DNA from: Galbula dea
Taxonomy: Eukaryota; Chordata; Aves; Piciformes; Galbulidae
Direction: 5' to 3'
Assembly: GCA_013399015.1 (NCBI GenBank)
Contig: VWZX01013781.1
Coordinates: forward strand, 921,926-985,925
DNA: 64,000 nucleotides
Part shown: piece by piece, positions 54,100 to 64,000 of the stretch
How the letters are laid out: each line of letters begins with the position of its first letter
Position numbering within the stretch: position 1 is the stretch's first letter
Made by a program: the position numbers and the translations under genes
The notes under the pieces: generated by a model
Seen by the model: the letters and a program-made list of their open reading frames with translations, nothing else
Databases searched by the model: none
What the model was told of the DNA's origin: nothing

Positions 54100-54440
54100 T
54101 GACAGGTACCGATTCTCTCCTATCAGCCAAGCCTGTCAGAAAAGATTAGATTGGTTCCACATGAGTTATTCTTGACAATTTTGTCTTAGTAGTAACTTCC
54201 AGGTGCCTGACAAGAGCTTTAGTATTTCTTCCAGTACTTTTCAGGAACTTAAGTTAAGCTAACTGATTCCATCTTTTTCTTTTGAAAATTAAGTACAAAA
54301 TTTGCCTATTCCCGATTTTTTAGGACCACATACATTTCCCAGAAGCCCTCAACTGTACTGCCAACAGCTCCTGAATTGGTGGTGCTCTCTAAATACACTA
54401 TGGTGAACTTCATCACATACCAGGAACTTGGAATCATCTA
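54100..54440 (-). mobile_element. Ancient CR1/L3-like RT fragment, minus orientation
   Basis: On the minus strand the order follows the LINE RT region: a block like AATTTTGTACTTAATTTTCA (infiltrating 'ifKKG'-type codons), then AATCAGTTAGCTTAACTT (codons of NYRPVSLTS), then CACCTGGAAGTTACTACT and, near 54150, AACTCATGTGGAACCAATCT (the T-NLI region). The part 54360-54440 continues upstream of that. The pattern resembles old CR1 and L3-like LINEs seen in reptiles more than the young avian CR1 in this window. Boundaries are approximate. Confidence 0.6.
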
Positions 54441-54484
54441 TTTTATGTACACATTCTCTGTCCCTCTGTTGTTATGCCTCCTAT

Positions 54485-55170
54485 CTTCTAAAAGGGTAAA
54501 AGGAGCACCCAGGGAACTACAGACCAATGGACATCACTTCATTCCATGATGTGGTGATGACCTCTGTTAAGGGATTTTGATCTTTATATAGGAAGATAAG
54601 GACTGGAAATAATAATACCACTGCATATGGTCAAAACCTTTATTACTTCCAAATAATCCTGGAAGTTGTTTCCAGTCACATTAAGGACATGAAGAAGATT
54701 AGGAATAGTCAGCACGAATTCACAAAGGCAAGTTACGCTTGACCAACTTGATAACCTTCTATAATGAAATGACTGGCTTGGTAGATGAGGGAAGAACAGT
54801 GAACATCATTTGCTTTGAATTCAGTAAGGTTTTTGACACTGCCTCTATTAACATCCTCATAGGTAAGCTGTTGAACAGCTGGATGAATAGCGAATTGGAT
54901 TGAAAGTTGGATTATCAGGCACAGATGCTTGGTACCAAGTCTAATTAGAGGCCTTTAACTAGCAGTGTATCAAATTGGGTCAAATTCTGTTCAATATCTT
55001 CATTAGTGACCTGGGTGATGGGGTGGAGTACACCCTCAACAAATTTGCTGAGGATACAAAACTGGGAGGAGTGACTGATAAACCAATCTATCCAGAAGGA
55101 CCTCAACAGGTTGGACAAATGGGCCAAAAGGAATCTCATCAAGTTCAGCAAGGGGAACATGACAAAATCT
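54485..55170 (+). mobile_element. CR1 LINE RT-domain fragment, decayed
   Basis: Plus-strand CR1. GGGAACTACAGACCAATGGA encodes the GNYRP motif near 54511, CACAAAGGCAAGTTACGCTT corresponds to FTKGKSCLTN, GAATTCAGTAAGGTTTTTGA to the catalytic D-FSKAFD motif, and CTGAGGATACAAAACTGGG to FADDTKLGG (GCTGATGAT has become GCTGAGGAT, so the two Asp codons are affected). GGACCTCAACAGGTTGGACA follows. Frameshifts and stops break the frame throughout. Both ends are truncated, and neither the 3'UTR nor the octamer tail is present. Confidence 0.88.
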
Positions 55171-55483
55171 GATTAATCTGAATATTTCTCAGTCTAACCT
55201 AGAGCTGGAGAGATGCATCCAGTGCCTTTACTCACTAACCTAACATATGATCTTGCACTTCTTTTCCACAGACTCCATGACCTCAAGAAGGAAAATCATC
55301 AGCAGTTAGGGTGTCACTGGCTTTACAGATCTCTTTGCTATCCTTCCTATAGTTTCTTCCCGAAATGTTTCACAGAATCACAGAATGTCAGGGGTTGGAA
55401 CGGACCTCAAAAGATCATCTAGTCCAACCCCCCTGCCAGAGCAGGATTCCTTAGACTAGGTCACAACAAAGATTCCCTGACCA

Positions 55484-55494
55484 GGAATTGAACC
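55484..55494 (-). promoter_or_regulatory. Pol III B box in SINE copy 2
   Basis: Minus-strand GGTTCAATTCC, identical to copy 1, including the G-to-A change at the CpG. Confidence 0.75.
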
Positions 55495-55526
55495 TGGATC
55501 GGCGTGGTGAGAGGGACGAATCCTAA

Positions 55527-55537
55527 CCACTAGACCA
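55527..55537 (-). promoter_or_regulatory. Pol III A box in SINE copy 2
   Basis: Minus-strand TGGTCTAGTGG, identical to copy 1 and to the tRNA-Glu A box. Confidence 0.75.
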
Positions 55538-55637
55538 CCAGCACTCCTAGAAGGAGTCTGAAAAACCATTTATTGCACCTCTCCCAGGAGATTCTCTTAA
55601 AAGGCTCCAACACTGTTAAGCAGAATGTCAGATTCTG

Positions 55638-55661
55638 TTATTATAATAATTATTATAATAA
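55638..55661. repeat. Perfect 24-bp AT palindrome
   Basis: TTATTATAATAA followed by its own reverse complement, TTATTATAATAA read on the other strand. All 24 bases are A or T. It could form a cruciform, or simply reflect an ATT/ATA simple repeat. Confidence 0.9.
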
Positions 55662-57392
55662 TTGCCTCATTACTTGAAAACATATGTATTACTTGGGAAA
55701 GGATCCAGAACTATCAACATACAAAGCCTATATAACACATTTTAAAGGCACTTTTAATTGTACAGGTGTGAAGGATTACATTGTACTTTGAAGGACTGAG
55801 GTGTTTTCTGGAATTTGTTTCACGCATGCATCAGGACAGGAGAGCTGCATAAATCTGAGGCCAGGCTTACAAAAAACTATGAGTTAATTCCACTTTGAAA
55901 ACCCTAAACATGTAGTGTTTAAACACAGAAAGACCAGCAGTAGTCCAGTTCCACCTAGTTGAAAGCCCTGGGATGGTTTATGTCTTTTAGCTTAGGGGAC
56001 ACCCAACAGATAGAACTGTTGGGTATGGCTTCCGGCTGTTGAGATGCGTAGACTCATGCTCTCGATCAGTCTCATTTGCAGCTGCACACATTATCAGTAT
56101 GATAATCTTCAGCTGTATGCAAAAATAGATGGACCATAAATTAAATATGCATAGAAGATTTTAACACAGATATCTCACTAAAAACAGTGCCTGCTTGGCA
56201 ATATGACCATCTTGGAAAGAAGGCAAGTAGAAGATCCACTGACTGGAAGCAATGCTCAAGTCCCCAGCACCAGCCTGTCTCCTTCATCTGCTTTATTTCT
56301 ATAGCCACAAGTATAGCCAGGAGCTTCAACAGCTCACCAGGTCTTTGCTGAGACAACTCTTTAAAGGAGATTCTCCAAAACTATGAGGGTGAAAAATATT
56401 AAGTGGAACAGCAAATTCTTGTAAAATTACCATCAGCTTCTATCCCTCTAGAAACATTCAAAACTTGCAAGTGACCTGCTCAGACTACTGCAATAGTTTT
56501 TCATTTTTACTTCTCCTTTTCTGCCTAAATATCCTCAGGCTCTTGAATGATTGAAACCCACTAAGAAAGACAGATGGCCTTTTGATAATTTCTAATGGAA
56601 TATGCAATCTGGGGTTCCCTACCATGCTGAACTCTATGACCCAGAATAAATATGTGCAAATTTCAGAATTGTAATTCAATAATTAAATGGAAATATAATC
56701 AAGTAATTGAGCTGTTCTACCAAAAGCTTATACAGAGAACTAATAGTACTGGAGGTAAACTGAAGTTTTTACATAGGCAAAGACTTTCGTATAGAATAAT
56801 GTAAAGAATACATGAAAAATATATCCTAGTTTTTAAAACTAACTACATGTAAGGTAGTCTCCTTTCCAGATAGCTAACTAATTGCATAGATTAGCAGGGT
56901 CACTGGGATACTTAAACACATTATGGTCTATTCTTTCAAATGCAATTAGGAGCATTCAATTTAAGAACTAGTCTAAATGGGCTCATTTTACTCCATTATT
57001 TCAATCTGGCTAAGAGTAAATCAGTGAATAAATCAACATTTCACCGTTATCTGATTGTTATGGGATTACCAGGAAGCTGATACTACAAAGCAGTTCTTTA
57101 TAGATTGGGACTCTACTGTAATAAACCTTGTTCTGATCAAGATGCACTATTTCATATTTTTACGTGTTCTTATATGCTTCTAAAAAGTGATAGTGACTGA
57201 AAATGATATTGTATATGGCCCAGATAAAGCCCATAATGTTTTGAACTGTTCTACACAATGTATTTGTTGTCTTCTTGAAGCTCATCTTTACAGCATTTGT
57301 ACTATGCATGACACATTTGGCTTACCAGTTGTGTTTGCAAGTCCTACAAGTCTTTCAGTCCTCAAAATATGACTAGGAGGAATTAAAACCAC

Positions 57393-57411
57393 TAAAAGCT
57401 TAAAGCTTTTA
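57393..57411. repeat. 19-bp inverted repeat, 1-bp centre
   Basis: TAAAAGCTT and AAGCTTTTA are exact reverse complements separated by a single A at 57402. No functional assignment. Confidence 0.85.
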
Positions 57412-60400
57412 AGCAAACACTGGCTTCCTGAGCCAGAAACGCAAATGCCTTGCCTGCTAAGAGTAAAAATGCTTTTCCCTTTAGGTATATCAGCTCACGG
57501 AAGGAAAGAGGAACCAATTATCCAGCAGGTTCCACATGTGTAAGCGTCTGACAGCATGCTGTAGGCAGGCCCCAACCTGTCACATACAATATTGGAAGGA
57601 TTCAAGTGCAGTCACTGGAATTTTTATGGAAGTCTTAATACCTACTTAATTTCAAAGTGTTTGACACTTCAGCAAAGAGGTCTCTTGCATAGCTGAGTTA
57701 ACAAGAATTAGAGTAGCAAAGACATTTGAGTTCCTGTACTATATTTTGCCCCAACTTCCTCCCAAAAGTTACCGCCTTTGCATAAAGTGTTTCCATCCAA
57801 ACAATATTAGATTATGTAAAAAGGCAAAGGGAAATCTTTAGTAAAACCACAAGATGAGCTGCTCAAAATTATTTCATTCCACAGCTGATGGACAACTCAT
57901 CATTCATTGCCACCTCTATTGTCCAGGTACACACAGTTTTGCCTCTGGATGAGTGCTGTGTACAAAAATGTTAATATAAATACAGTTTTCACAAATCACA
58001 AGACTTCATAATCTCAGCATTGAAACCAACTAACAAACATCACGAAACCCATGATAAAAGCCAGAGGAAAGGCACAACTGATCTTGTCTTCTGCACTGTA
58101 AAAACTACGCCTTAGTCTTCACTTTAATAGTCTTCCCTGATATATGAGAAACTTTTTCAAACCCTAGAAAAAGACCTGAGATCCAGCCACCTCTGCACAA
58201 TTTCCTCCCAGCAGGATTTGCCAAATTCCCCCTAAACAGAAGAAGCATGGCTGCCCACAGACCTGGCATGAGAGGTCCTACCCAGCCCATCAGGTCCCAG
58301 CTCTCCTGCAACCAGCCAGGGAAGTATACAGAAAACATAATTTGGCTCCCAGGTTCTGTCGGCTAATACCAAAAGGAGTGGTAAGTAGCTAGTCATTTAA
58401 AAGACCATTCTCTCTTGCCTATCTATTCCTTTTGTGAAAACAGATCAGCCACTGGAAAAGATGTTTACAAGCAAGCCTTAGCACATCGCAGTCTTTGCAG
58501 CCTTTGTGGAAAAAAGAGTAAAATAACTAATCTTTAGTCTTCCATGGGACTGACTGGTTGCCAGAACAAGAAAAACAACATCAAAGCACAAACAAGCAAA
58601 CACCAAACAAAAAACCACATTGGTTTTGGGCCAAGCAATTTTATTTGGTATATTTTGTTTTCCAAACAGAAAAAGTATTGTTCTTCTAAAATTAAGAACA
58701 GATTGAATGTTGTGTGAGGTCTAAAGAGGACCACATATTTGGTTATTTGTGGTTGGGGAAAAAGAGCAATGGTCTTTCTCTGACTAAGGTGCACCAGACA
58801 TGTTTTTTATTTTAAATCTCCAGCAAATAGTGTGCTTATGTTCAAAAAGAGATGTTTTCATAAGCAACCTTTTGTGTACAGCAGTGCGTCAGCTGTATTC
58901 CAGAAATTAAGAGTCATCCATCTGAGATCTGCTTTAATGACTAATTTCTCTGCCATAGAGTTTCAAGTACAAAGAACTGCCACTAACTGGCAGAGCCAAG
59001 CTTTCAGTTGCCATGCAACACCCCTGTCGCAGGTTTTCCTTCATCTTCTAGTGCTTTTTCTCCTGCTCTGTTCTTCATGGATGAAAGTTATGCAATGCTT
59101 TCTAGATACTTAACAGCAGATGTGTTAAATTTTTAATCTGATATAGACCAGACTGCAATTTTCTAGTGAAAAAGTCACATCAATGAATTTAATATTGTTT
59201 TAAATTATAGTCTTTGATAGCAGAGTATCTAGCTTTCAAATTTACATTATGCTGATTTTCCTAGCATATGAAATCAGTGACAACTCCCTTTTGTCTATGT
59301 CTTCTTTAAGTGCCTGTGGGATTTTGCTCATATTTTGAGGGGGGAAGACCTCATCTGAGACTTTGCAAAACCACCTGTTGACACTGTGGTTTGTGGCAAA
59401 TGCAGAGCAATTGCTCATCAGGAGGCAGAAATGGACACCATGACTTCTGCGATGGTAGGTAGCTGCGAGTCACCTTGTCCCTTTCATGCTGGCTGGACTG
59501 GAGATAGAAGCTGAAACCTGTTCACCTGAGCTGCTGTAATAATCAGGAGCCAAGGGCTTTGCTATCAATTTGAATTAGATTTGAAGGAAAGAAACAGACA
59601 TAAATGACTCATATTTTTCAATGAGACTCTGAGTCACAGAGTTGTCTATGCTGTTGCCTTTTAGTTAAGAGAATATTTTCCTATTTTGAAAAAGAGTAAT
59701 TTAGTATTATTAGTGAACTGTAACCAAAATTTGGAGTATTCTAGACATAATTATGCAGCTATGCCTCATGCAAGGCTCCAGAGTAGCTCTGGGTTGGCAT
59801 AGGCAGCCATTTCTAAGCATAACAGACACCAGTCATCCAGAAAACTGTGCTGTCACATACATAAAGATGATTTTATTTTCTTTTCTCTGAATGCACAGGT
59901 TCTCTTGTAGTGTTTCTGAAATCTATTCTGAAAACCTAAGAGCCTAATTCTATAAATTAGTGGAAAAGTTGAATTTCACATAGGATGAAACTGGTGTTAA
60001 ATTTTGTCTCTTTGCAGTAATGATGAATATTCATAACTTTTGTTCTGCTATTTGGGTAATAGATTTACATTCTAGTGTTTTTCATAATAACATAAATTTT
60101 GGAAAATAGACTATTTACATGATCTAAATTATGTTCAGATATCGTCTAGAAAGATGCTGTCTGTCTACTTATTCCTTGACCTGAGATGTATAACAAGTTT
60201 TACCATGGGATACATTTGTATAGGTTCAATGACTCTTTCAATACAAATCTCAGGCTTTGTAAGGCATAAATCTTCATAGGTAAAAGCCCTTTTAAAAGAC
60301 AATAGCACTTAAATAAGTTGACATTTTTGTTTTTTCCCACAGAAGACTTCATTCTGCAGAGGAAAGTGCAGATGAGTCAAGAAAACAATAATTTTCACTG

Positions 60401-61538
60401 CATTCAGAGCCTTTGAGTGAAAGCTAATGTGTTCCCTGGTTCTGAGAAATATCATGTAGATCTTCTCCTGTGCAGATTTTCCTATGAGCCATTCTGGTTT
60501 TTTTAAAAGCAGCTTCTCTGCCTTCTCCCTGCTGTTCACTAGCAAGGGCTGGGTCAACCCCAAAGGTATTGCTGGAAGCCCCCAGGGCCCATGAGTCCCA
60601 CACACTTTTTCTCTTTACCCTTTTGTTCCTGTGGAGAAGAAACGCATGGGAGTCAGAGATGAGCCCTGCTTATCCCTGGCATCCCTGATAGGATCCCTGA
60701 ATCACCTAGCATTGGCTTCAGACGTGGCCTTTGTCTATGTTAAAAGCTGAGTAGACTACTTTCAAAGCAATCAAAATCAAGCTGATCTTTTTAGCCTTTT
60801 GTATCCTTTATTTTTCCTCACAGCTATTCCTACTTCTTTGTGTAATTTTTGCCATAGCAAGGTTTCTTAAAAACTAATGGCCTTTATCTGGCATTCAGGA
60901 AAGATTTTCTCTTTGTTGCTGTGTCATTGGTGCTCTGCTGATTGATCACCAACTCCATGCATTCTATACCCTTTACATAAGTTCGGAGAAGCACAATCAG
61001 TGTTCAGCTGATAAAGTCAGTAAGACTGAGTATAAAATTCTCAGTCTTATAAAATAGAGTGGTTAGTGCATTTGAAAATACTGGCTAAGTATAATACACA
61101 GGAGATAGTATAATACGTAGGCTTTTGTGAAAGAGTGTTTAATTTGACAATGACCACCTATCAGCAGACTTTTTCTCTTACTCTGAATAAAACTTTTACC
61201 CATAGTCTTTGCTTCATGTTGTTTCCCAAACTTAGGATTCACTTATACAACAAAGAGCCTACTAGGTGGCTCTTAAGCCTTTCCATCTATGTGAGGACCA
61301 TGCTGAGTCTGTTAACTCAGCACCTCACAGAACAGAGCTTTTCATTGCTGCCATTTTCACCATTTGCTCAGCCTGTGGCCTCCCAGGCTTGGGAAGCAGC
61401 GGGACACTTCTGCACAAACCAGGTCTGCAGCCCTCCTACACAAACAGAACCAAGGCAGATGTTTTGGCCACAACAATCCCCAATGTCACAGGCCTGGTAG
61501 AGGTTCCCCTTCATGAACAGGGAAGTGATACACATGTT

Positions 61539-62847
61539 CACAGAATCACAGAATCATTATGGTTGGAAAGGACCCTCAAGATCATCTAGTCCAACCGATA
61601 GCCCTACACTACTCTTACCCCTAAGTCATCCCCTGAAGAAACACATCTATCCTCTTCTTAAAAACCTCCAGGGATGGTGACTCCACCACCTCCCTGGGCA
61701 GCCTATTCCAATATCTCACCACTCTTTCAGTAAAGAAATTCTTCCTAATATCTAATCTAAACCTACCCTGGCACAACTTAAGCCCATTCCCTCTAGTCCT
61801 GTCACTAGTCACAAGGGAGAAGAGGCCAACACCCACCTCCTTAGAATGACCTTTCAAGTAGCTGAAGAGAGTGATAAGGTCTCCCCTCAGCCTCCTCTTC
61901 TCCAGGCTAAACAACCCCAGCTCCCTAAGCCTCTCCTCATAAGTCCTGTTTTCCAGACCCCTGACTAGCTTAGTTGCCCTTCTCTGCACCCTCTCTAGTA
62001 CCTCAATGTCCTTCCTAAACTGCGGTGCCCAAAACTGCACACAGTACTCGAGGTGTGGCCTCACCAGTGCCGAGTACAGTGGCAAGATCACCTCCCTGCT
62101 CCTGCTGGTCACACTATTCCTGATACAAGCCAGGATGCCATTGGCCTTCTTAGCCACCTGGGCACACTGCTGGCTCATGTTCAGCCGGCTGTCAATCAGC
62201 ACCCCCAGGTCCTTCTCTGCTGGGGAGCTCTCCAGCCACTCCTTCCCGAGCCTGTAGCGCTGCTGGGGGTTGTTACACCCAAAATGCAGGACTTTACATT
62301 TAGCCTTATTAAAACTCATCCCATTGGTCTCTGCCCATCTATCCAGCCTATCTAGGTCCCTCTGCAGAGCCTGCCTACCCTCAAGCAGATCGACACTCCC
62401 ACCCAGCTTAGTGTCATCTGCAAACTTACTAAGGGTGCACTCTATCCCCTCATCCAAGACATCAATAAAGAGGTTGAACAGGAGAGGCCCCCACACTGAC
62501 CCCTGAGGGACACCGCTCGTGACTCCATTGAGCACAACCCTCTGGAATCGGCCCTCCAACCAATTTTTTATCCAGCCAAGGGTGTGCTCATCCAAGCCAC
62601 GAGCAGCCAGCTTCTCTAGGAGAATGCTGTGGGAAACTGTGTCAAATGCCTTGCTAAAGTCAAGGTAGACAACATCCACAGCCCTTCCTTCATCTAATAA
62701 GTGAGTCACCCCATCATAGAAGGAGATCAGGTTAGTCAAACAGGACCTGCCTTTTGTGAAGCCATGCTGACTGGACCCGATCCCCTGGCCTCTCTGCAAA
62801 TGATGCAGAAGTGTACTCAGGATGATCTGCTGCATCAGCTTTCCTGG
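61539..62847 (-). mobile_element. CR1 LINE, 5'-truncated, well preserved
   Basis: A minus-strand insertion of about 1.3 kb. The 3' end is two ATTCTGTG units (61539-61554). An 82-bp 3'UTR with GGTTGGACTAGATGATC separates them from the stop codon at 61621-61623. Coding similarity to CR1 ORF2 runs without frameshift or stop up to about 62847, where it breaks off just before the PGKLMQQIIL segment. The endonuclease and the first part of the RT domain are therefore missing. The intact frame and intact octamers make this the youngest-looking CR1 in the window. I found no target duplication, which is usual for CR1. Confidence 0.95.
61621..62847 (-). CDS. CR1 ORF2 C-terminal fragment: reverse transcriptase, open to its stop
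   Basis: A 421-codon frame opens at ATG 62886, but CR1 similarity starts only at about residue 14 (62847); residues 1-13 come from flanking DNA and that start is accidental. Visible motifs in order are HGFTKGRSCLTN (41-52), catalytic motif A YLDFSKAFD with Asp76, SGVPQGS (124-130), catalytic motif C FADDTK with Asp157 and Asp158, then NKAKCKVLHFG, SSPAEKDLG, RPHLEYCVQFW, LERVQRRATK, RGDLI and WNRLPREVVESPSLEVF close to the stop. In the family this enzyme copies element RNA at the target site. The copy lacks the apurinic-like endonuclease domain and the N-terminal RT part, so it cannot be an active element. Residue 132 is Trp where most CR1 copies I recall have Leu (GSVLGP). No frameshift or stop was seen. 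Confidence 0.92.
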   Translation of the reverse strand, partial: PGKLMQQIILSTLLHHLQRGQGIGSSQHGFTKGRSCLTNLISFYDGVTHLLDEGRAVDVVYLDFSKAFDTVSHSILLEKLAARGLDEHTLGWIKNWLEGRFQRVVLNGVTSGVPQGSVWGPLLFNLFIDVLDEGIECTLSKFADDTKLGGSVDLLEGRQALQRDLDRLDRWAETNGMSFNKAKCKVLHFGCNNPQQRYRLGKEWLESSPAEKDLGVLIDSRLNMSQQCAQVAKKANGILACIRNSVTSRSREVILPLYSALVRPHLEYCVQFWAPQFRKDIEVLERVQRRATKLVRGLENRTYEERLRELGLFSLEKRRLRGDLITLFSYLKGHSKEVGVGLFSLVTSDRTRGNGLKLCQGRFRLDIRKNFFTERVVRYWNRLPREVVESPSLEVFKKRIDVFLQGMT

Positions 62848-64000
62848 CCCATTGCAGGAGTATAGCAAGGTACAGCCCCAGGACAAACAAAGGCTTTATA
62901 AACCTTTGGAAAGGAAATCTGGAGCCCATCTTATGGTGAGCAACCTATCAACTTCAGCTTCAAGCTGTGTTTCAGTAGGTCAAATTCAGTAACTCTTGGC
63001 ACAGGTTTTCCCTCATTATACCAATGGTAAAAGAGATGGAGATTGTATGATCTTGGCACTGACTTCCCATCCTCTGTTGCTAACTGCTTGCTAACTCAGT
63101 TGCCAGCCTCTACTTCAGCCCATGCAAACCAGCAGTCTCTCAGGTGATGCCCAGGTATGGCTCAAGAGAGAGCACATGCTGTGGAGGCTATTCATTGGTA
63201 GAAAAGACACACAGTTTGACTTCAGCACCAGTGCTTGGGCCCAGCTCTGCCTTCTTCAGTGATATAAGCAGAGCCTGAGAACATACCACCAGCTTTGCAT
63301 AGAGCTACTGGGTTCAGGGGTATGCAGCTGCCAATGTTTGCTGTTTCCAGGATGTTAATCTTGACTTGAGAGCTGGCTGCATTCCAGCAATGCACAACGT
63401 CTTTCCTTTTTATACAAGAGTGCAATGAACTGTTGGGCTTTACTGTGTAGAAGATGGCACTGTACAGAAGTATGTCATTACCCCTCTCTAAAAATAGCAG
63501 CAAAATAAAACAAACCACAGAAAGTCAACATGCCAGAAATACATACAGCAACCTAGCAGCCACACTGTGCTTCTCATTTGAATGTGATGCAGAAGCTGTA
63601 TCACAGCACACTGTGTGAGGGAGATTTGGTCATCATATGTTAAGTGCATGGAAACTTCTGCCTGCATACCTACCAGCAGGGACAGTCTGGGGTGCACCAG
63701 GCAGCTTTGGAGTAGCTGAAGTACAGGAGCTGAGCACAACCCTTCCGTGTGATATGACTGTGGCAAAAAGTCCTGCTTTAGCAGATTCCTACACTGCAAC
63801 TGATACTGCTTATCGGCACAATGCAGCTTTGACCATTTCTGCCACAAGAGTCACCAAGGATCCTAATTTCCTGGATATTGGGACCAGTTTCAGACAAAGA
63901 CTGTTCAAACGTAGCCATTCACCTTGGGACAGTAAAGTATTCTCCATAGGGGTTGTATTCGTGCTGATGCTGTTCCAGACGTGTGCAAAACCCAGTGTCT
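62848..64000. other. Non-coding, no element recognised
   Basis: Flank beyond the 5' truncation point of the CR1 copy up to the window end. The 98- and 119-codon minus frames (63222-63518 and 63488-63847) overlap each other in different frames and show no motif. Confidence 0.5.

Larger units (their letters stand above)
55371..55546 (-). mobile_element. SINE, tRNA-Glu-like head fused to CR1 3' tail (copy 2)
   Basis: Same architecture as the copy at 3541-3720. The minus-strand tRNA-like head spans 55544 to 55473 (72 nt) with A box TGGTCTAGTGG, anticodon loop CTCTCAC (anticodon CTC, Glu), B box GGTTCAATTCC and a paired T-stem CCAGG/CCTGG. Then come the body with TTGTGACCTAGTCTAAGG and the CR1 tail with GGTTGGACTAGATGATC and two ATTCTGTG units (55371-55386). 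By hand comparison with tRNA-Glu as I recall it, about 13 of 72 head positions differ, several of them CpG-decay type, and there is no length change. It lies 200 bp beyond an older CR1 fragment. A non-autonomous element that would need CR1 proteins to move. Confidence 0.87.
55547..61538. other. Non-coding, no element recognised
   Basis: About 6 kb of AT-rich sequence without a gene or transposon I can name. Holds a 24-bp perfect palindrome at 55638-55661 and a 19-bp inverted repeat at 57393-57411. The 121- and 107-codon frames at 61135-61589 overlap each other in different frames and have no motif. Confidence 0.5.

Noticed and set aside
55473..55544. A functional tRNA-Glu gene
   Set aside because: The anticodon stem no longer pairs, the 5' acceptor strand is changed, and the sequence continues into a SINE body.
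1..64000. CRISPR array, bacterial operon or phage-like gene cluster
   Set aside because: No regularly spaced direct repeats, no compact gene arrangement and no ribosome binding site pattern. The repeats show the DNA is vertebrate.

Overview
The window looks like bird nuclear DNA from a gene-poor, moderately AT-rich region, either intergenic or a large intron. The bird call rests on the interspersed repeats. Several are CR1 non-LTR retrotransposon copies with the diagnostic 3' end, a GGTTGGACTAGATGATC-like block followed by one or two ATTCTGTG-type octamers. There is also an LTR that starts TGTCCTGGTTT, as I remember avian class III (ERVL-like) LTRs doing. I cannot resolve the order of bird. 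No host gene, exon, tRNA gene, rRNA gene or CpG island can be supported. The open frames above 60 codons look like chance, apart from one retrotransposon frame at the right end.

Layout. 1-3540 is unique sequence with homopolymer tracts. 3541-3720 is a SINE (minus) with a tRNA-Glu-like head and a CR1 tail. 3721-13330 is unique. 13331-13550 is a CR1 3' end (minus) and 14535-14611 a short CR1-type tail (plus). About 15658-16387 is an ERVL-like LTR (minus). 19466-19593 is a CR1 3' end (minus). 22373-22881 is a 509-bp solo LTR (plus) with TG...CA ends and a 6-bp direct duplication GAATAA. 22888-33500 and 34150-42600 are long stretches without recognisable repeats. About 33500-33830 and 42740-43330 hold very decayed CR1 RT remnants. 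50640-50739 is a 50-bp tandem duplication. 53.4-55.55 kb is a cluster of three CR1 fragments of different ages in both orientations plus a second copy of the SINE. 61539-62847 is the best preserved element, a 5'-truncated CR1 (minus) whose remaining reverse transcriptase frame is open to its stop codon.

How the parts relate. The CR1 copies are autonomous LINEs or their remains. The SINE has borrowed the CR1 3' tail, the part a CR1 reverse transcriptase would recognise, and carries RNA polymerase III A and B boxes in its tRNA-like head. The two LTRs are relics of endogenous retroviruses with no coding sequence seen beside them. I found no evidence for a new multi-gene system. The most interesting item is the tRNA-Glu/CR1 SINE, present twice with the same junctions.
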